A stretch of DNA of 64,000 bases from Vreelandella stevensii S18214 (GTDB taxonomy: Bacteria > Pseudomonadota > Gammaproteobacteria > Pseudomonadales > Halomonadaceae). The notes beneath the pieces were generated by a model. That model did no database searches. It saw nothing but the letters and a program-made list of their open reading frames with translations, and had not been told where the DNA came from. The translations under genes and the position numbers were made by a program. Positions 62,252 to 64,000 of the stretch are shown here, in pieces (position 1 is the first letter of the stretch; every line of letters starts with the position of its first letter). The stretch is taken from assembly GCF_000275725.1 (NCBI RefSeq), contig NZ_AJTS01000035.1, forward strand, positions 1-64,000. The letters run 5' to 3'.

Positions 62252-62338
62252 GCCGCTGAGCCGGGTGCTGGCTAAGCGGCAGCGCTCAAATGTTCAGCGG
62301 CAGCGCTTGCGTGTTCAGCGGTTGACGCCTGATGCTTC
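62252..62338. repeat. Hairpin and three 21-22-bp repeats at the ribA-like 3' end
   Basis: A stem (GCCGCT-g-AGCC with GGCT-a-AGCGGC, 62252-62280) leads into three direct units starting AGCGG at 62275, 62296 and 62317, each ending TTC. Units 1 and 2 agree over their first 12 bases. The ribA-like stop codon lies in the last unit. Confidence 0.6.
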
Positions 62339-63440
62339 AGTGGCCACGGCTCTCCAGCACGTCGTCCAGAAAATGCCCGGCCCGGTTGGCCTTGGCACTC
62401 AGGTAGCGATGGTTGTGGTCGGTCACGCTGCCATACAGGGCCTGACGCGAGACGACCTCGATCCCCCCTTCCCGCAGGGCCGCCATTTTTAGCGGGTTGT
62501 TGGTCAATAGCTGTACCTGATGAATCGACAGCGCATTGAGCATATCCACCGCCACCGCGTACTGCCGCTCATCGTCGCCAAACCCCAGCACCTGGTCGGC
62601 GTCCACGGTATCCAGGCCACTGTCTTGCAGGGTATAGGCGCGCAGCTTGTTGGCCAGGCCGATGCCCCGCCCTTCCTGGGCCAGATACAGCAGCACGCCA
62701 CCGCCCATCCCCTGGATATCGGCCACTGCATTACGCAACTGCTCACCGCAGTCACAGCGCAGGCTACCGAACAGGTCACCGGTCAAACAGGCAGAGTGCA
62801 TGCGTAGCGGCACGGGGCTTTGCTGGGCTTCGGGCTGGCCGATCACCACTGCCACGTGCTCGCGCAGGCCATCGGGCTCGCGAAACAGCACGAAGCGGCT
62901 ATGCGGCGCGTCTTCCAGCGGTATGCTGGCTTCACTGACCCGCTTGAGCATGCCCGGCGCACCGGCCAGACACTGCTGGGCTTCTTCGGCACTGACTTCC
63001 AGCAGCTGCCCCTGGCGCACCTGCTCGGCCACGGCATGGCTGGCCTGCTCGCTCACCTCGGCGGTGAGGGCCGCAGGCACCAGCAGCGCCCGGCGCATCA
63101 GGGTGACGGCACCGCGCTCGGCCGCGCCTGCGGGTTTCAAGCCGCTCAGCAGCGCGCTCGAACGCGCCTGGCCAGGCGCCAGGGCCAGCTGGTGCAGCTC
63201 ATGCTCGCCGATCTGTTCGGCCAGTGGCAGGCAAGCAGCGTCGGCCTTGAGCGACAACCCCATGGCCTCCAGCCGATGGCGGGTCAGCACCATGGCCGGG
63301 CGTGAGCCCGATAGCGCCGCCAGCGCCGCCACCGAGCGGCTACCCTCCAGCGCCTGCACCAGCAAGCGCTGCTCACCACTGCGAATCACGACAGGTAAAC
63401 CACGGCGAATATCAAAAATGGCGCGTTCAATGTGATACAT
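62337..63440 (-). CDS. ribA: GTP cyclohydrolase II (RibA-like) with degenerate N-terminal half
   Basis: A 367-residue protein. The C-terminal 200 residues are a complete GTP cyclohydrolase II: zinc Cys in HSACLTGDLFGSLRCDCGEQ, EGRGIGLANKL and the GTP-binding Arg/Thr segments; it opens GTP to form the riboflavin precursor. The N-terminal 165 residues recall RibB (IERAIFDIRRGLPVVI) but lack its acidic metal-binding motif, so dihydroxybutanone phosphate synthase activity is not expected. The start at 63440 follows GGAGGCC. The RibD-like gene begins 97 bp away on the other strand. Confidence 0.87.
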   Translation of the reverse strand: MYHIERAIFDIRRGLPVVIRSGEQRLLVQALEGSRSVAALAALSGSRPAMVLTRHRLEAMGLSLKADAACLPLAEQIGEHELHQLALAPGQARSSALLSGLKPAGAAERGAVTLMRRALLVPAALTAEVSEQASHAVAEQVRQGQLLEVSAEEAQQCLAGAPGMLKRVSEASIPLEDAPHSRFVLFREPDGLREHVAVVIGQPEAQQSPVPLRMHSACLTGDLFGSLRCDCGEQLRNAVADIQGMGGGVLLYLAQEGRGIGLANKLRAYTLQDSGLDTVDADQVLGFGDDERQYAVAVDMLNALSIHQVQLLTNNPLKMAALREGGIEVVSRQALYGSVTDHNHRYLSAKANRAGHFLDDVLESRGH

Positions 63441-63537
63441 GTAGGCCTCCGGATTGCCTAGTCGTCTGAACAAAGGTCACTTGCGTTGCGCTACCTGGCC
63501 CCGCATGATCAGTGGGTGTATCCAATAGGGAAGCGTT

Positions 63538-64000
63538 ATGCCCGACTCCAGTTCTTCTGCTCGATACTCCCCGGCCCTCGATGATGAGGCTGCCTGGGAA
63601 TGGTTGATCGCCACGGCACGGCGCATGACCGAGGCGTCTACTCTTCCCCCTGAGGCCCAGACGCCACAGGCCGCTGGGCCGGACGTTCAGCAGTGGCTCG
63701 AGTGCCTGACCCCGCTGGCCGCCAGGCCCCAATGGGTGGTCGCGCAGCTGGGCCAGAGCCTGGATGGGCGTATCGCCACGGAAAGCGGCCATTCCCACTA
63801 CATCAACGGCCCTGAAAGCCTGGTGCACCTGCACCGGCTGCGCGCCCTGGCCGATGCCGTGGTGGTGGGCGCCGGCACCGCTGCGGCCGACAACCCCCAG
63901 CTCACCGTGCGCCATGTCGATGGGCCCAACCCGGTTCGCGTGGTGCTGGACCCGCGCGGTCGCATGCCCACCACCTTGGCGCTGTTTCAACCAGGCGACG
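63538..64000 (+). CDS. RibD-reductase-like protein, 3' end cut by window edge
   Basis: First 154 codons. After about 70 residues with no recognised domain comes the reductase domain of the RibD/DHFR-like fold: AQLGQSLDGRIATESGHSHY, then LHRLRALADAVVVGAGTAAADNPQLTV. The start of the reductase domain this early means that the deaminase domain of a normal bifunctional RibD is absent. It is divergent from the RibA-like gene and probably acts in the same pathway. Confidence 0.85.
   Translation, partial: MPDSSSSARYSPALDDEAAWEWLIATARRMTEASTLPPEAQTPQAAGPDVQQWLECLTPLAARPQWVVAQLGQSLDGRIATESGHSHYINGPESLVHLHRLRALADAVVVGAGTAAADNPQLTVRHVDGPNPVRVVLDPRGRMPTTLALFQPGD

Noticed and set aside
62337-63440. Bifunctional RibBA
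   Set aside because: The acidic metal-binding motif of RibB is missing from the N-terminal half.

Overview
The window reads as chromosomal DNA of a GC-rich gammaproteobacterium, most likely Halomonas or a close relative in the Halomonadaceae. This rests on the gene families and their style: a sodium-type PomAB motor pair, a TRAP-type gluconate system, Glu/Asp-rich tails on several exported or membrane proteins, a Pseudomonas-like cynFABDS cyanate cluster, opgGH, YaeQ, YghU and ManC. The genus is an inference. There are no rRNA or tRNA genes, CRISPR array, prophage or plasmid replication genes. The only mobile element is one IS630-type insertion.

Layout. 1-5.2 kb: a catalase cut by the left edge, an AstE-like metallo-hydrolase, an AcrR-type repressor, an alpha/beta hydrolase and a YqiJ-like membrane protein. 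5.3-11.4 kb: a tripartite RND efflux operon in the order outer-membrane channel, adaptor, pump. It ends in a strong terminator and starts at a promoter holding the same operator as the acrR promoter. 11.5-17.5 kb: cyanate uptake and degradation (cynF, then divergent cynABDS), with a recognisable sigma-54 promoter and three upstream inverted repeats. 17.5-22 kb: a NIF3-like protein, two Nudix hydrolases, a 2-oxoglutarate/Fe(II) oxygenase and a FixL/FixJ-like pair; the last four genes are tightly overlapped. 22-28 kb: an L,D-transpeptidase, a PRC-barrel protein, OsmC, PomAB, an EamA exporter and a MOSC protein. 28-33 kb: gluconate uptake and phosphorylation (TRAP dctPQM, gntK, gntR) with a GntR-type operator upstream.

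33-41.9 kb holds small stress and membrane genes: a secreted DsrE-like protein, two DUF2798 proteins on either side of a YghU-type glutathione transferase, a TonB-dependent receptor, an LpxR-like lipid A deacylase, YaeQ, another GST and a LysE exporter. 42-49.8 kb is an acyl-CoA catabolic cluster (enoyl-CoA hydratase, 3-hydroxyacyl-CoA dehydrogenase, acyl-CoA ligase, acyl-CoA dehydrogenase). It includes a permease gene split by the 1080-bp IS630 element; removing the element and one TA copy restores a single 457-codon frame. 50-54 kb: an MFS exporter, a VOC protein, and an LpxL-like acyltransferase between two paralogous DUF4870-like membrane proteins. 54-62 kb is an envelope-glucan region: manC and a sulfatase-fold membrane transferase, divergent from opgG, opgH, an FkbM methyltransferase and a creatininase-family amidohydrolase. 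The right end has a RibA-like GTP cyclohydrolase II divergent from a RibD-reductase-like gene cut by the edge.

The observations most worth following are the readable regulatory circuits (cyn sigma-54 promoter with repeats; AcrR operator shared by two promoters), the exact IS630 disruption of the permease, the co-transcribed oxygenase and FixLJ-like pair, the osmoregulated-glucan region with a divergent candidate substituent transferase, and short tandem repeats at the 3' ends of three leftward genes.
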